DNA from: Pseudomonadota bacterium
Lineage (GTDB): Bacteria; Pseudomonadota; Gammaproteobacteria; Acidiferrobacterales; UBA6901
Direction of reading: 5' to 3'
Length of the DNA stretch: 36,196 bases
NCBI GenBank assembly: GCA_021778035.1
Contig: JAJYCY010000011.1
Location: 6,679 to 42,874, forward strand
Shown: piece after piece, positions 25,618-33,730 of the stretch
Layout: each line of letters begins with the position of its first letter
How positions within the stretch are numbered: the stretch's first letter is position 1
Notes under the pieces: model-generated
Seen by the model: only the letters and a program-made list of their open reading frames with translations
The model's database searches: none
Told to the model about the DNA's origin: nothing
Program-made: the position numbers and the translations under genes

Positions 25618-28600
25618 GCAGTCCATCCGCAGGAATCGGAGAAGCTGGTGTGCGCGGACTGACGGGTGCGCAGGTGCGTGAGCGCACCGAGCATGGCCTG
25701 GTGAATCGTGTCCGGTCTCCCGCCAGCCGCACCGCGCTTGCCATCATACGCAGCAACGTCTTCACGCGATTCAATGCGCTGCTGGGGGCGCTGTGCACCG
25801 TGATTCTGCTGACCGGGCCCTGGCAGGACGCGCTGTTCGGCGGGGTGGTCATTGTCAACGCGCTGATCGGGATCGTGCAGGAGCTGCGTGCAAAATGGAC
25901 GCTCGACCGTCTGGCGATCCTGCACCAGCCGAAGGTCCATGCCTGGCGGGATGGCAGCCGTACGGAACTTGCCGCCGAAGACATCGTCGTCGATGACATC
26001 CTCGAGCTCGCACCCGGGGATCAGGCGGTGGTCGATGTCGTGGTGCTGCAGGCAGGCGGTCTCGAGGTTGACGAATCACTGCTGACCGGGGAATCCGTGC
26101 CAGTCGTGCGGCAGGCGGGCGACGAGGTGCTGTCCGGGAGCATCATCGTCGCGGGTAGCGGTACCTGCCGCGTTACACGGGTCGGCGGGGCCGCGTTCGG
26201 GCAGCAGCTTGCCGGTGAGGCGCGGCGGTTCAGTCTGGCGCATTCGGAGCTGCGGGCCGGAATCGACCGCATCATGCGCTATGTCACCTGGGCCGTGGTG
26301 CCGACTTCGGCGCTGCTGTTCAGCAACCAGTTCATCGTCGACGGGGCGCTGACCGGGGCGCTGCTGTTTTCTGCCGGCGGAGTCGTGGCCATGGTGCCGG
26401 AAGGGCTGGTGCTGCTGACCAGTCTGGCACTGGCGGTGGCCGCGATCCAGCTCGCGCGCCAGCACATGCTTGTGCAGGATCTGCCGGCCACCGAGGCGCT
26501 GGCGCGCGTGGACGTGGTGTGTCTGGACAAGACCGGCACGCTGACCGGACGCGAGCCGCATTTCGAGCGCATCGAGCCGGTGGGAGCAGGGCACAGCGAC
26601 GTCGCGCACGTGCTCAGCACTCTCGCCAATGCTGACCCGCGCCCCAATGCCACGCTGCGCGCCATCGGGCGCGCCTTTCCCGAAGAACCGCCGCAGCCGG
26701 TTACCGGCCACGTGCCGTTTTCGTCGGCACGCAAGTGGAGCGCAGTGATGCTCGGGGTATCCGGATCGTGGGTGCTCGGAGCCCCGGAAGTGCTGCTGGC
26801 GCCGACCGCTGACAGTGCGCTGCTGCGTGACCGGGCGGCGGCGCATGCGCGCGAGGGCTGGCGCGTCCTGCTGCTGGCAAGGACGCAAGCCGCACTTGCC
26901 GGCGAGCACCTGCCGGACAACCTCGAGGCGGTTGCATTTGTTCTGCTGAGCGAGCAGATCCGGGAAGATGCCGCCAGCACGCTTGGCTACCTGCATGCCC
27001 AGGGTGTCTCGGTCAAGGTGTTTTCCGGCGATCATCCGGCCACCGTCGGGCGGATCGCAGCGCGTCTCGGCATCGCCGATGCGGCCGATGCGGTAGACGC
27101 TGCGACGCTGCCGCAGGAGTCTCCGGAATTTTTTCGCCTGGCCGAGACGCACCAGGTTTTCGGCCGGCTGTCTCCGATGCAGAAGCGTTCACTGGTTGCC
27201 GCGCTGCAGGAACACGGGCACCGGGTTGCGATGGTGGGCGATGGCATCAACGACGTGCTGGCCCTGAAATACGCCGACGTCGGCATCGCCATGGCGGACG
27301 GTGCCGCGGCCACGCGTGCGGTGGCGCATCTGGTGCTGCTCGACAACCGTTTCGCAGGTCTGCCGGGGGTCATTGCCGAGGGCCGGCGGGTGATCGCCAA
27401 CGTCGAACGGCTGGCGGCACTGTTTCTGACCAAGACGGTGTACGCGATGATCCTCGCGCTGGTTGTCGGTGTGGCCGGGGTCACGTTTCCCTTCCTGCCG
27501 CGTCACCTGACTCTGGTCGGGTCCCTGACGATCGGCCTGCCGGCATTCTTTCTGTCACTCGAACGGACCGCACAACGGGTGCGTCCGGGGTTTGTCGACC
27601 GTGTTCTGCGCTTCGCGGTGCTGAGCGGCCTGTTCGTGGCCGGAGCGACGTTCGCCGCCTACATCGGCGCGGGCAGTGAACTCGGCCTGGGACTCGTACA
27701 GTCGCGGACTGTGGCGACAGTGGTGCTGGATGCCGTGGCCACCTGGGTTCTGGTGCTGGTCGCGCGGCCGCTGACCGCGGTGCGCTGGCTGGTGCTTGCC
27801 GCCATGGTCGTGGCATTCGCAATCGTGTATGCCGTCGCACCGCTGCGGACCTTTTTCGCGCTCGGGCTGCTGCCACTGAAAGCGTGGGTTTTCGCGACTG
27901 TGGTAACGGTTCTGACCGGGGTGCTTCTGAGCCGGGGTGCAGCGATCGCGGCGCGGCCCCACCGGCGCACCATCCGCTTTCGTCCGTTGCGGATCCGGGA
28001 CATGGTGCAATGGATCACGAGCGGAAAAAGCCCGAAGTGGACGCTGATGCTGGCCATGGTGCTTGTCGTTGGCGGCCTGTGGCTATTTTTCTGGGTGCTC
28101 GAGGACGTCCTTGGCCACGAGCACCTGGGGGTCGCGGATATGGTGGTCTATCACGTGGTGCAATCGCTGCGTTCGCCGGCGGTCGATCGCCTGATGGTCA
28201 TTGCCACCGAGCTGGGTGACGCCCAGGTCCTGCTGCCGGTCATGCTGGTAGCGCTCGCATGGTTTCTGGTGCACCGCAACTGGCTGACGGCCGGTTACTG
28301 GCTGGCTGCCATCGGCGTTGCCGAAGTGCTGGCCAACATCATGAAGCTCGCGCTGCACCGCTCGCGTCCCGGTTCGTTGTACAGCGGCGCTGCGCAGTTC
28401 TCGTTTCCGAGCGGCCATACGATGATGGGTATGATCGTCTACGGCTTTCTGGCTTACCTGATCGCGCGGCAGGCAGCTCCGGCTCTGCGCCGGCTGGTCG
28501 TTGCGGTGACGGTCACGCTTATCGGGCTCATCGCCGTATCGCGCGTCTACCTCGGCGCGCACTGGCTGTCGGATGTCCTGGGGGGTCTGAGTTTCGGCGT

Positions 28601-28778
28601 GGCGTGGGTGGCAGCATTCGCGGTTGCGTACGAATACCAGTCCCATGACCGGCTGCGGCCGCCGCGTTTCGCAGTGGCCATGCTCGTGACCCTGCTCATC
28701 GCCGGCACCGCGCATGTCGCGGGCAGCTGCCAGGCAGACCTTCTGCGTTACGCACCAAAGGGGGCTGCGCGGCGCTGA
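25614..28778 (+). CDS. CtpE-like P-type cation ATPase fused to a PAP2 phosphatase domain
   Basis: One 1054-residue frame. Residues about 15-790 form a P-type ATPase: TGES at 158-161 (actuator), VPEGLVLLTSLALAVAA in M4, phosphorylation site DKTGTLT with Asp305, and hinge GDGIND at 542-547. The N-terminus (GLTGAQVRERTEHGL, SNVFTRFNALLG, IVQELRAKWTLDRLAIL) most resembles mycobacterial CtpE, linked to Ca2+ transport. After a basic linker (about 775-805), the rest is a PAP2 lipid phosphatase with all three signatures: KLALHRSRP (911-919), PSGH (932-935) and SRVYLGAHWLSD. Extra spans surround both parts. No frameshift or internal start separates them. GGGGGA precedes ATG 25614. The ATPase probably moves a divalent cation; the PAP2 part would dephosphorylate a lipid pyrophosphate or phosphate, undecaprenyl-PP being a typical substrate. 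Their link is unknown. Confidence 0.9.
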   Translation: MSSPSAGIGEAGVRGLTGAQVRERTEHGLVNRVRSPASRTALAIIRSNVFTRFNALLGALCTVILLTGPWQDALFGGVVIVNALIGIVQELRAKWTLDRLAILHQPKVHAWRDGSRTELAAEDIVVDDILELAPGDQAVVDVVVLQAGGLEVDESLLTGESVPVVRQAGDEVLSGSIIVAGSGTCRVTRVGGAAFGQQLAGEARRFSLAHSELRAGIDRIMRYVTWAVVPTSALLFSNQFIVDGALTGALLFSAGGVVAMVPEGLVLLTSLALAVAAIQLARQHMLVQDLPATEALARVDVVCLDKTGTLTGREPHFERIEPVGAGHSDVAHVLSTLANADPRPNATLRAIGRAFPEEPPQPVTGHVPFSSARKWSAVMLGVSGSWVLGAPEVLLAPTADSALLRDRAAAHAREGWRVLLLARTQAALAGEHLPDNLEAVAFVLLSEQIREDAASTLGYLHAQGVSVKVFSGDHPATVGRIAARLGIADAADAVDAATLPQESPEFFRLAETHQVFGRLSPMQKRSLVAALQEHGHRVAMVGDGINDVLALKYADVGIAMADGAAATRAVAHLVLLDNRFAGLPGVIAEGRRVIANVERLAALFLTKTVYAMILALVVGVAGVTFPFLPRHLTLVGSLTIGLPAFFLSLERTAQRVRPGFVDRVLRFAVLSGLFVAGATFAAYIGAGSELGLGLVQSRTVATVVLDAVATWVLVLVARPLTAVRWLVLAAMVVAFAIVYAVAPLRTFFALGLLPLKAWVFATVVTVLTGVLLSRGAAIAARPHRRTIRFRPLRIRDMVQWITSGKSPKWTLMLAMVLVVGGLWLFFWVLEDVLGHEHLGVADMVVYHVVQSLRSPAVDRLMVIATELGDAQVLLPVMLVALAWFLVHRNWLTAGYWLAAIGVAEVLANIMKLALHRSRPGSLYSGAAQFSFPSGHTMMGMIVYGFLAYLIARQAAPALRRLVVAVTVTLIGLIAVSRVYLGAHWLSDVLGGLSFGVAWVAAFAVAYEYQSHDRLRPPRFAVAMLVTLLIAGTAHVAGSCQADLLRYAPKGAARR

Positions 28779-28799
28779 TCTGCCCGGCTGCGCCGCTGC

Positions 28800-28826
28800 C
28801 CCGGTCCGCGCAGGACGCGGACCGGG
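28800..28826. terminator. Perfect 11-bp hairpin between convergent genes
   Basis: CCCGGTCCGCG (28800-28810), a 5-base loop, and its exact complement (28816-28826). It lies between the stop of the ATPase-PAP2 gene (28778) and the stop of rne (28833, minus strand), so it can fold in both transcripts. Neither side has a T-run, so it may stabilise 3' ends rather than terminate by itself. Confidence 0.55.
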
Positions 28827-28832
28827 TGTGGA

Positions 28833-31136
28833 TCAGTCGTCGGCCTTGGGTCCGGATCCGCCGGATCCGGGTGCCGCATAGGTCTCGATCTGGACCAGTG
28901 CCGGTGATTCAGTGTGTGCCGATGGCACGGACTGAGGTGCGGGCGTGCGGTCGACGTCAGCAGTGTGCACTCCGGCAGCCTGGGACTGGTCCGTCGCAGG
29001 GGCATGGGAATACGGCGGCTGTCCGGAGGGCGGGGTGCCTTCCGCGCCCGTGGCAGCAGGGCTGCGCACGGGTTCTGCCGTTGCATGCTCCGTGGCTGAC
29101 GGTTCCGTCGCCGGACTGGTGTTCGCTGCCTCGCCTGGCCGTGAGGGAGACCGGCGCCGTCCGCGCCGTCCGCGCCGTCCGCGGACTCCTTCGGGACGCT
29201 CGTTCGAGGGTGTGCCCGAACGGGCTGGTTCGCGCTGCGGCGTCGCGGCTGCCCGGCTCTCCGCAGTGCGGGGCTCAGGCGCTGTCCGCTGCGCTGCGGC
29301 ATGGGGTGGACGCTGGGGACGTCTGGCGCGCGGCTCCTGACGGCGTCCCTGCGCGGAGGGTGCCGATGGCCGTGGGGCAGAAGCCGTGCTTGCACGCGCA
29401 GCTGGCTTCGTTTCCACAGCCGCAACCGGTTCGGGAGCGCCGAACAGCCGTCGTGCGATGCGCCGGAACATTCCTTCATGAGGTGTTTGCGCCGGTGCGG
29501 CGGGCACGGAAGACACTGGCGCCGCCGCATGCGCGATCTGGCCCACAGCGGGTTTTTCGGCAACCGGAGCAGGAGCGGGGCGGGTGTGGCGCGGCTCCTC
29601 TTCCTCGTCTTCCTGGAGTTCGATTTCGTAGCTCGGAATTTCGCTCTGCGCCTCGTATTCCTCGCCGCGCAGGCGCCGCACGTGGTAATGCGGGGTCTCG
29701 AGTTCCGGGTCCGGAATGATCAGGATCGGTGTCCCCAGGCGGGTTTCGATGGTGCTGATCTCGTGGCGCTTCTCATTGAGGAGATAGGTTGCGGTCTCGA
29801 CCGGAAGATGGACGTGCAGCGCGGCGGTATTCTCCTTCATCGCCTCTTCCTGGATGTAGCGCAGCACGTACAGTGCCGAAGACTGCACGCTGCGCACGTG
29901 CCCGGTGCCGTCACAACGCGGGCAGACCAGGGAGCTCGATTCGCCCAGCGACGGACGCAGGCGCTGGCGGGACATCTCGAGCAATCCGAAGCGCGAGATC
30001 CGGCCGACCTGTACCCGCGCACGGTCAGCCTTCAGGGCCTCGATCAGCTGGTTTTCGACGGCGCGCTGGTTGCGCGCCGGTGTCATGTCGATGAAATCGA
30101 TCACGATCAGGCCACCGAGGTCGCGCAGGCGCAGCTGACGCGCGAGTTCCTCGGCTGCCTCAAGATTCGTATTGAGCGCCGTCTCTTCGATGTCCGCGCC
30201 CTTCGTGGCGCGTGCCGAGTTCACGTCAATCGTGACCAGGGCCTCGGTGTGATCGAAGACCACCGCGCCGCCGGATTCCAGGCGCACTTCGCGCGAAAAC
30301 GCCGATTCGATCTGGTGTTCGATCTGGAACCGCGAAAACAGCGGTGTCTCGTCCTGGTAGAGTTTGAGCCGGTTCAGGTTCTGCGGCATGACTTGCTGCA
30401 TGAACTTGAGCGCGCGCTCATGGATTTCGGGGTTGTCGATCAGGATCTCGCCGATGTCCTGGCGCAGGTAATCGCGGATCGCCCGGATCACAAGATTGCT
30501 TTCCTGGTAGATCAGGAACGGACCCGAGCGCTCCTCGGCCGCATTGCTGATCGCCGTCCACAGCTGGATCAGGTAATCGAGATCCCACTGCAGTTCCTCG
30601 GCGCTTTTGCCGATACCCGCAGTGCGGATGATGACCGCATAGTCCTCGGGGATCTGCAGTTGCGCCATGGCTTCGCGCATCTCGGCGCGTTCTTCGCCTT
30701 CGATGCGGCGCGAGATGCCGCCTCCCTTGGGATTGTTGGGCATAAGAACCAGATAGCGCCCGGCCAGGCTGATGAAGGTGGTCAGGGCTGCGCCCTTGCT
30801 GCCCCGTTCCTCCTTTTCGACCTGTACGACGAGTTCCTGCCCTTCCTTGATGACATCCTTGATGCGCACCTGCGCCATCGGTGTCTTGTTGTCGTAATCC
30901 CGGAAATAAATGCGGGATATTTCCTTGAGCGGCAGAAATCCCTGGCGTTCGGATCCGTAATCCACGAAGGCCGCTTCGAGGCTTGGCTCGACGCGGGTCA
31001 CTTTCCCTTTGTAAACGTTGCCCTTCTTCTGCTGGTAGGAGGAGGATTCGATATCGAGGTCGAGGAGCTTCTGGCCATCGACAATCGCGACGCGCAACTC
31101 TTCGGGGTGAGTTGCATTAAACAGCATTCTCTTCAT
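28833..31136 (-). CDS. rne: Ribonuclease E
   Basis: Endonuclease that starts mRNA decay and processes rRNA and tRNA. The 767 residues are shorter than E. coli RNase E (1061), with a complete catalytic half and a shorter tail. Parts: N-terminus [22 protein letters not shown]1 domain about 38-125 ([23 protein letters not shown]), catalytic Asp304 (TIDVNSAR) and Asp347 (IDFID), Zn-link CPRCDG with Cys405 and Cys408. From about residue 510 the tail is Pro/Ala/Arg-rich and disordered, with [11 protein letters not shown] (9-bp DNA repeats at 29153-29184), a likely RNA-binding patch; such tails scaffold the degradosome. It is divergent from rluC, as in E. coli and Pseudomonas, and has a leader of about 370 bases. 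Confidence 0.97.
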   Translation of the reverse strand: MKRMLFNATHPEELRVAIVDGQKLLDLDIESSSYQQKKGNVYKGKVTRVEPSLEAAFVDYGSERQGFLPLKEISRIYFRDYDNKTPMAQVRIKDVIKEGQELVVQVEKEERGSKGAALTTFISLAGRYLVLMPNNPKGGGISRRIEGEERAEMREAMAQLQIPEDYAVIIRTAGIGKSAEELQWDLDYLIQLWTAISNAAEERSGPFLIYQESNLVIRAIRDYLRQDIGEILIDNPEIHERALKFMQQVMPQNLNRLKLYQDETPLFSRFQIEHQIESAFSREVRLESGGAVVFDHTEALVTIDVNSARATKGADIEETALNTNLEAAEELARQLRLRDLGGLIVIDFIDMTPARNQRAVENQLIEALKADRARVQVGRISRFGLLEMSRQRLRPSLGESSSLVCPRCDGTGHVRSVQSSALYVLRYIQEEAMKENTAALHVHLPVETATYLLNEKRHEISTIETRLGTPILIIPDPELETPHYHVRRLRGEEYEAQSEIPSYEIELQEDEEEEPRHTRPAPAPVAEKPAVGQIAHAAAPVSSVPAAPAQTPHEGMFRRIARRLFGAPEPVAAVETKPAARASTASAPRPSAPSAQGRRQEPRARRPQRPPHAAAQRTAPEPRTAESRAAATPQREPARSGTPSNERPEGVRGRRGRRGRRRSPSRPGEAANTSPATEPSATEHATAEPVRSPAATGAEGTPPSGQPPYSHAPATDQSQAAGVHTADVDRTPAPQSVPSAHTESPALVQIETYAAPGSGGSGPKADD
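29153..29184 (-). repeat. 9-bp tandem repeat encoding the Arg/Gly patch of RNase E
   Basis: About three copies of the 9-base unit gcgccgtcc encode RGR-type repeats in the disordered tail. Being a multiple of three, slippage would keep the frame. Confidence 0.7.
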
Positions 31137-31204
31137 TTATCAATAGCTTCCAGACGCCCGGTTCCGGCCACCGTGTGCTGCGGACAACCACCCTCAGCTG
31201 GCAC

Positions 31205-31230
31205 ACGCCGGCGACATATCCAGCCGGCGT
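31205..31230 (-). promoter_or_regulatory. Stem-loop in the rne 5' leader, proximal
   Basis: Perfect 8-bp inverted repeat (31205-31212 with 31223-31230) and a 10-base loop, about 70-95 bases upstream of the rne ATG. Folded leader elements mediate autoregulation of rne in E. coli; a similar role here is inferred only from position. Confidence 0.45.
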
Positions 31231-31307
31231 CGGGTTTCCTGTCGCCTGGCACTGGACATGCAGGGGTTACCGCCCGGGCCGCTACGTCCCGTGGCGTCTT
31301 GTTCGTT

Positions 31308-31334
31308 GCACCGCTTCGGTAGGGTGAGCGGTGC
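31308..31334 (-). promoter_or_regulatory. Stem-loop in the rne 5' leader, distal
   Basis: Perfect 8-bp inverted repeat GCACCGCT/AGCGGTGC (31308-31315 with 31327-31334) with an 11-base loop. It lies mid-way in the 422-base space between rne and rluC, which holds no gene I can support. Confidence 0.45.
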
Positions 31335-31509
31335 GGAACCCTGTTCACGGCCCCCGGGACTGACTCCCTGCCGGACCCTGTCCGGTTTGGAGCAAACTTC
31401 CCATTCAGCGCCGGCACTTGGCCTGGCGCCCCGTCCGGAAAAACCGGCAACAAAAAGCGGGGCCTCAGCGCCTCGCAGCACATGCATGATGGCTGGTGAC
31501 GCTGGTCCA

Positions 31510-31538
31510 AATATAACAGCGCATCGCTATCCCTGCAA
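31510..31538 (-). promoter_or_regulatory. Probable rne promoter
   Basis: Minus strand: -35 TTGCAG (plus 31533-31538), 17-base spacer, -10 TATATT (plus 31510-31515) preceded by TGT, an extended -10. The start near 31503 gives a leader of about 370 bases, comparable in scale to the long E. coli rne leader. Confidence 0.55.
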
Positions 31539-31541
31539 ATC

Positions 31542-31550
31542 TGTTATCAT
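31542..31550 (+). promoter_or_regulatory. Possible extended -10 promoter of rluC
   Basis: TGT-TATCAT (31542-31550), an extended -10 with no good -35. The rluC ATG begins nine bases downstream, so the transcript would be leaderless or nearly so. It lies back to back with the rne promoter. Confidence 0.35.
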
Positions 31551-31558
31551 TTTTTCCC

Positions 31559-32563
31559 ATGTCAGCGCCCAAGAAGGCCATGAAGCCCGGTTCCGCCCCT
31601 CGTGCCAGGCAGGTTCAGGTCGACGCGGAACATGATGGGCAGCGTCTCGATAACTTCCTGATTTCACAGCTGAAAGGGGTACCCAGGACCCATATTTACC
31701 GGCTTTTGCGGCGCGGCGAGGTCCGGATCAACAAGGGCCGCAGTCGGGCCGACTACCGGATCCGGCCTGGCGATATCGTCCGCATTCCCCCGGTGCGTAC
31801 CGCTGAGGGGCAGGCCCGTCTGCAGTCCTCGGTCAGCGATGGAAGCCAGCATGCCTGGCTCGAACAACGCATCCTTTACGAAGACGACAGCCTGATTGCG
31901 GTCGACAAGCCTTCGGGCCTCGCCGTCCATGGGGGCAGCGGCGTGAGCCTCGGGCTGATCGAGATGCTGCGCCAGCTCCGCCCGCATGCGCGGATGCTCG
32001 AGCTCGTGCACCGGCTGGACCGCGACACCTCGGGCTGCCTGCTGGTCGCCAAGAAGCGCAGCGTGTTGCTGCGGCTGCACGCGATGCTGCGCGACGGGCT
32101 GGTCGACAAGCGCTATCTGGCGCTGCTCGCCGGCAACTGGGATTCGGAGATACGGACCGTGACCGCGGCACTGCGCAAGCACGAGCTGCGCAGCGGAGAG
32201 CGCCGGGTCAATGTCGATGAATCCGGCAAGCAGTCGGCAACGCGCTTCCGCGTGCTGCGCCGCTTCCGGGGCAAGACAGGCGGGTTTGCGGCCATGCTGG
32301 TCGAGGCCGAACTGCTGACCGGACGCACCCATCAGGCGCGGGTGCACGCTGCGCACACCGGACACCCCATCGCCGGGGACGAGAAATACGGAGACAAAGC
32401 CTTCAACGGACAGGTCCGCGCGGCCGGACTGCGGCGCCTGTTCCTGCACGCTGCGCGCCTGCAGTTCGATCATCCGGCGCAGGACCAGCGCCTGACGATT
32501 GAGGCGCCGCTGCCTGATGACCTGGCCGGATTCCTGCAGCAGCTCGGAAAGCAGCCAGCGTGA
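31559..32563 (+). CDS. rluC: 23S rRNA pseudouridine synthase RluC
   Basis: Isomerises uridines in 23S rRNA (955, 2504 and 2580 in E. coli). The 334 residues fit. An S4 RNA-binding domain lies at about 28-80 (GQRLDNFLISQLKGVPRTHIYRLLRRGEVRINKGR), then the RluA-type catalytic domain with ELVHRLDRDTSGCLL and catalytic Asp154, LTGRTHQARVHAAHTGHPIAGDEKYG, and LRRLFLHAARLQFDHP. The place opposite rne is the conserved one for RluC. ATG 31559 has no Shine-Dalgarno site; ATG 31580 is an in-frame alternative after AAGAAGG, but the spacing is only two bases. Confidence 0.95.
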   Translation: MSAPKKAMKPGSAPRARQVQVDAEHDGQRLDNFLISQLKGVPRTHIYRLLRRGEVRINKGRSRADYRIRPGDIVRIPPVRTAEGQARLQSSVSDGSQHAWLEQRILYEDDSLIAVDKPSGLAVHGGSGVSLGLIEMLRQLRPHARMLELVHRLDRDTSGCLLVAKKRSVLLRLHAMLRDGLVDKRYLALLAGNWDSEIRTVTAALRKHELRSGERRVNVDESGKQSATRFRVLRRFRGKTGGFAAMLVEAELLTGRTHQARVHAAHTGHPIAGDEKYGDKAFNGQVRAAGLRRLFLHAARLQFDHPAQDQRLTIEAPLPDDLAGFLQQLGKQPA

Positions 32564-32651
32564 CGCGGGTACGGAGCTGTACCGGGCGGGGTGCAGGTGC
32601 TTTCAGTCGCATCGGGGGCCGGACCGGCTGCGTGGCAACGGACTGAGCACG

Positions 32652-33302
32652 ATGGGCAGACCCTACGATCTGATTGTCTTTGACTGGGATGGCACGCTGA
32701 TGGATTCCGAGCGCAAGATCGTGCGCTGCATGTCAGCCGCGGCCGCAGATCTCGGCATTCCCGATCCGGGCAGCGCAGCGATACGTGACATCATCGGGCT
32801 CGGACTCGATGAAGCCATGCAGCGGCTCTATCCCCAGGCGCCGACCGGGCTGCGGCAGCAGCTCGTGCAGCGCTATCGCGCGCATTTTCTCGAGCTCGAC
32901 CGCACCGACATGCCCCTTTTCCCCGGAGTGGAGGCGGGTCTTGCGGAACTGGCACGAGACGGATACCTGCTGGCGGTGGCGACGGGCAAGGCGCGTCGCG
33001 GTCTTGACCGGGTGCTGCACGAAACCGGCACCGGCCGCTATTTCACCGCTACCCGCTGTGCTGACGAGGCGTTTTCCAAACCCCACCCGAAGATGCTTGA
33101 GGATATTCTGGATCAGACCGGAACAGACCGCGTACGCGCGCTGATGGTCGGTGATACCACTTATGATATGGAAATGGCGCGCAACGCCGGAGTCGATGCG
33201 CTGGCCGTATGCTATGGCGTGCACGCCCGCGCGCAGCTGCTGGAATGCGGTGCGCTCGGTTGCGCCGAGTCCTTTGCCGCGGTATGCCGTTGGATCCAGT
33301 GA
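32652..33302 (+). CDS. HAD-IA family hydrolase (phosphoglycolate-phosphatase-like)
   Basis: A 216-residue phosphatase. Motif I FDWDGTLMDSE has Asp11 and Asp13; the helical cap covers about 20-90; motif II is VATGK; motif III FSKPHPKML supplies the Lys; motif IV GDTTYDMEMARNAG supplies the acidic residues. Homologues sit next to rluC in Pseudomonas. The substrate cannot be read from the sequence; phosphoglycolate is one possibility. ATG 32652 begins the conserved N-terminus; the frame is open upstream but lacks homology. The 88-base gap to rluC shows nothing notable. It overlaps the next gene by 19 bases. Confidence 0.92.
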   Translation: MGRPYDLIVFDWDGTLMDSERKIVRCMSAAAADLGIPDPGSAAIRDIIGLGLDEAMQRLYPQAPTGLRQQLVQRYRAHFLELDRTDMPLFPGVEAGLAELARDGYLLAVATGKARRGLDRVLHETGTGRYFTATRCADEAFSKPHPKMLEDILDQTGTDRVRALMVGDTTYDMEMARNAGVDALAVCYGVHARAQLLECGALGCAESFAAVCRWIQ

Positions 33303-33730
33303 TTCCGGCACCGCCCGGTGCGCCGTCCCTGCGGGCCGGTGACCGGATCTGCGGCATGCATGAGCTTGCCGACGGCGGTCGCGGCATCCGCTTCAACCTG
33401 GCCGGTGCCGGCGCCATACTGCCGGCGTTCGTCGTCCGGTACGGTGGCCACGTATACGGTTACCTGAATCGGTGCGCGCATCGATCGGTCGAGCTCGACT
33501 GGACGGAAGGTGAATTTTTCGATGCACGCCAGCAGTTCCTGGTCTGCGCCAGCCATGGCGCCCGCTTCGACCCGGTGAGTGGCGCCTGCATCGACGGGCC
33601 GTGTGCCGGGCGCGGGCTCGTGGCAATCGCACTGGAAACCGGCGGCGGCGAGATACGGCTGGCATCTGAATCGCAGATGCCCGGGCAGCCACCCGGGCCG
33701 ACACACTCATGGAGCACAGACGATGACTGA
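33284..33730 (+). CDS. Rieske [2Fe-2S] protein
   Basis: A 148-residue soluble protein with a Rieske fold. The cluster ligands are visible: NRCAHRSVELDW with Cys64 and His66, and CASHGARFDPVSGAC with Cys88 and His91. There is no signal peptide, membrane span or oxygenase domain, so it resembles stand-alone ferredoxin-type Rieske proteins (NirD or biphenyl ferredoxin class). The spacing between ligand pairs is longer than the usual 15-17. It overlaps the HAD hydrolase by 19 bases and sppA by 8, so all three are probably translated together. Its electron partner is not evident. Confidence 0.87.
   Translation: MPLDPVIPAPPGAPSLRAGDRICGMHELADGGRGIRFNLAGAGAILPAFVVRYGGHVYGYLNRCAHRSVELDWTEGEFFDARQQFLVCASHGARFDPVSGACIDGPCAGRGLVAIALETGGGEIRLASESQMPGQPPGPTHSWSTDDD

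Noticed and set aside
29153-29184. Short tandem repeats considered as a CRISPR-like array
   Set aside because: The 9-bp units have no spacers and simply encode Arg/Gly repeats in the RNase E tail.
29301-31322. Plus-strand open frame of about 670 codons opposite rne
   Set aside because: It mirrors the RNase E coding sequence and shows no domain; the strength of the rne match leaves no room for it.
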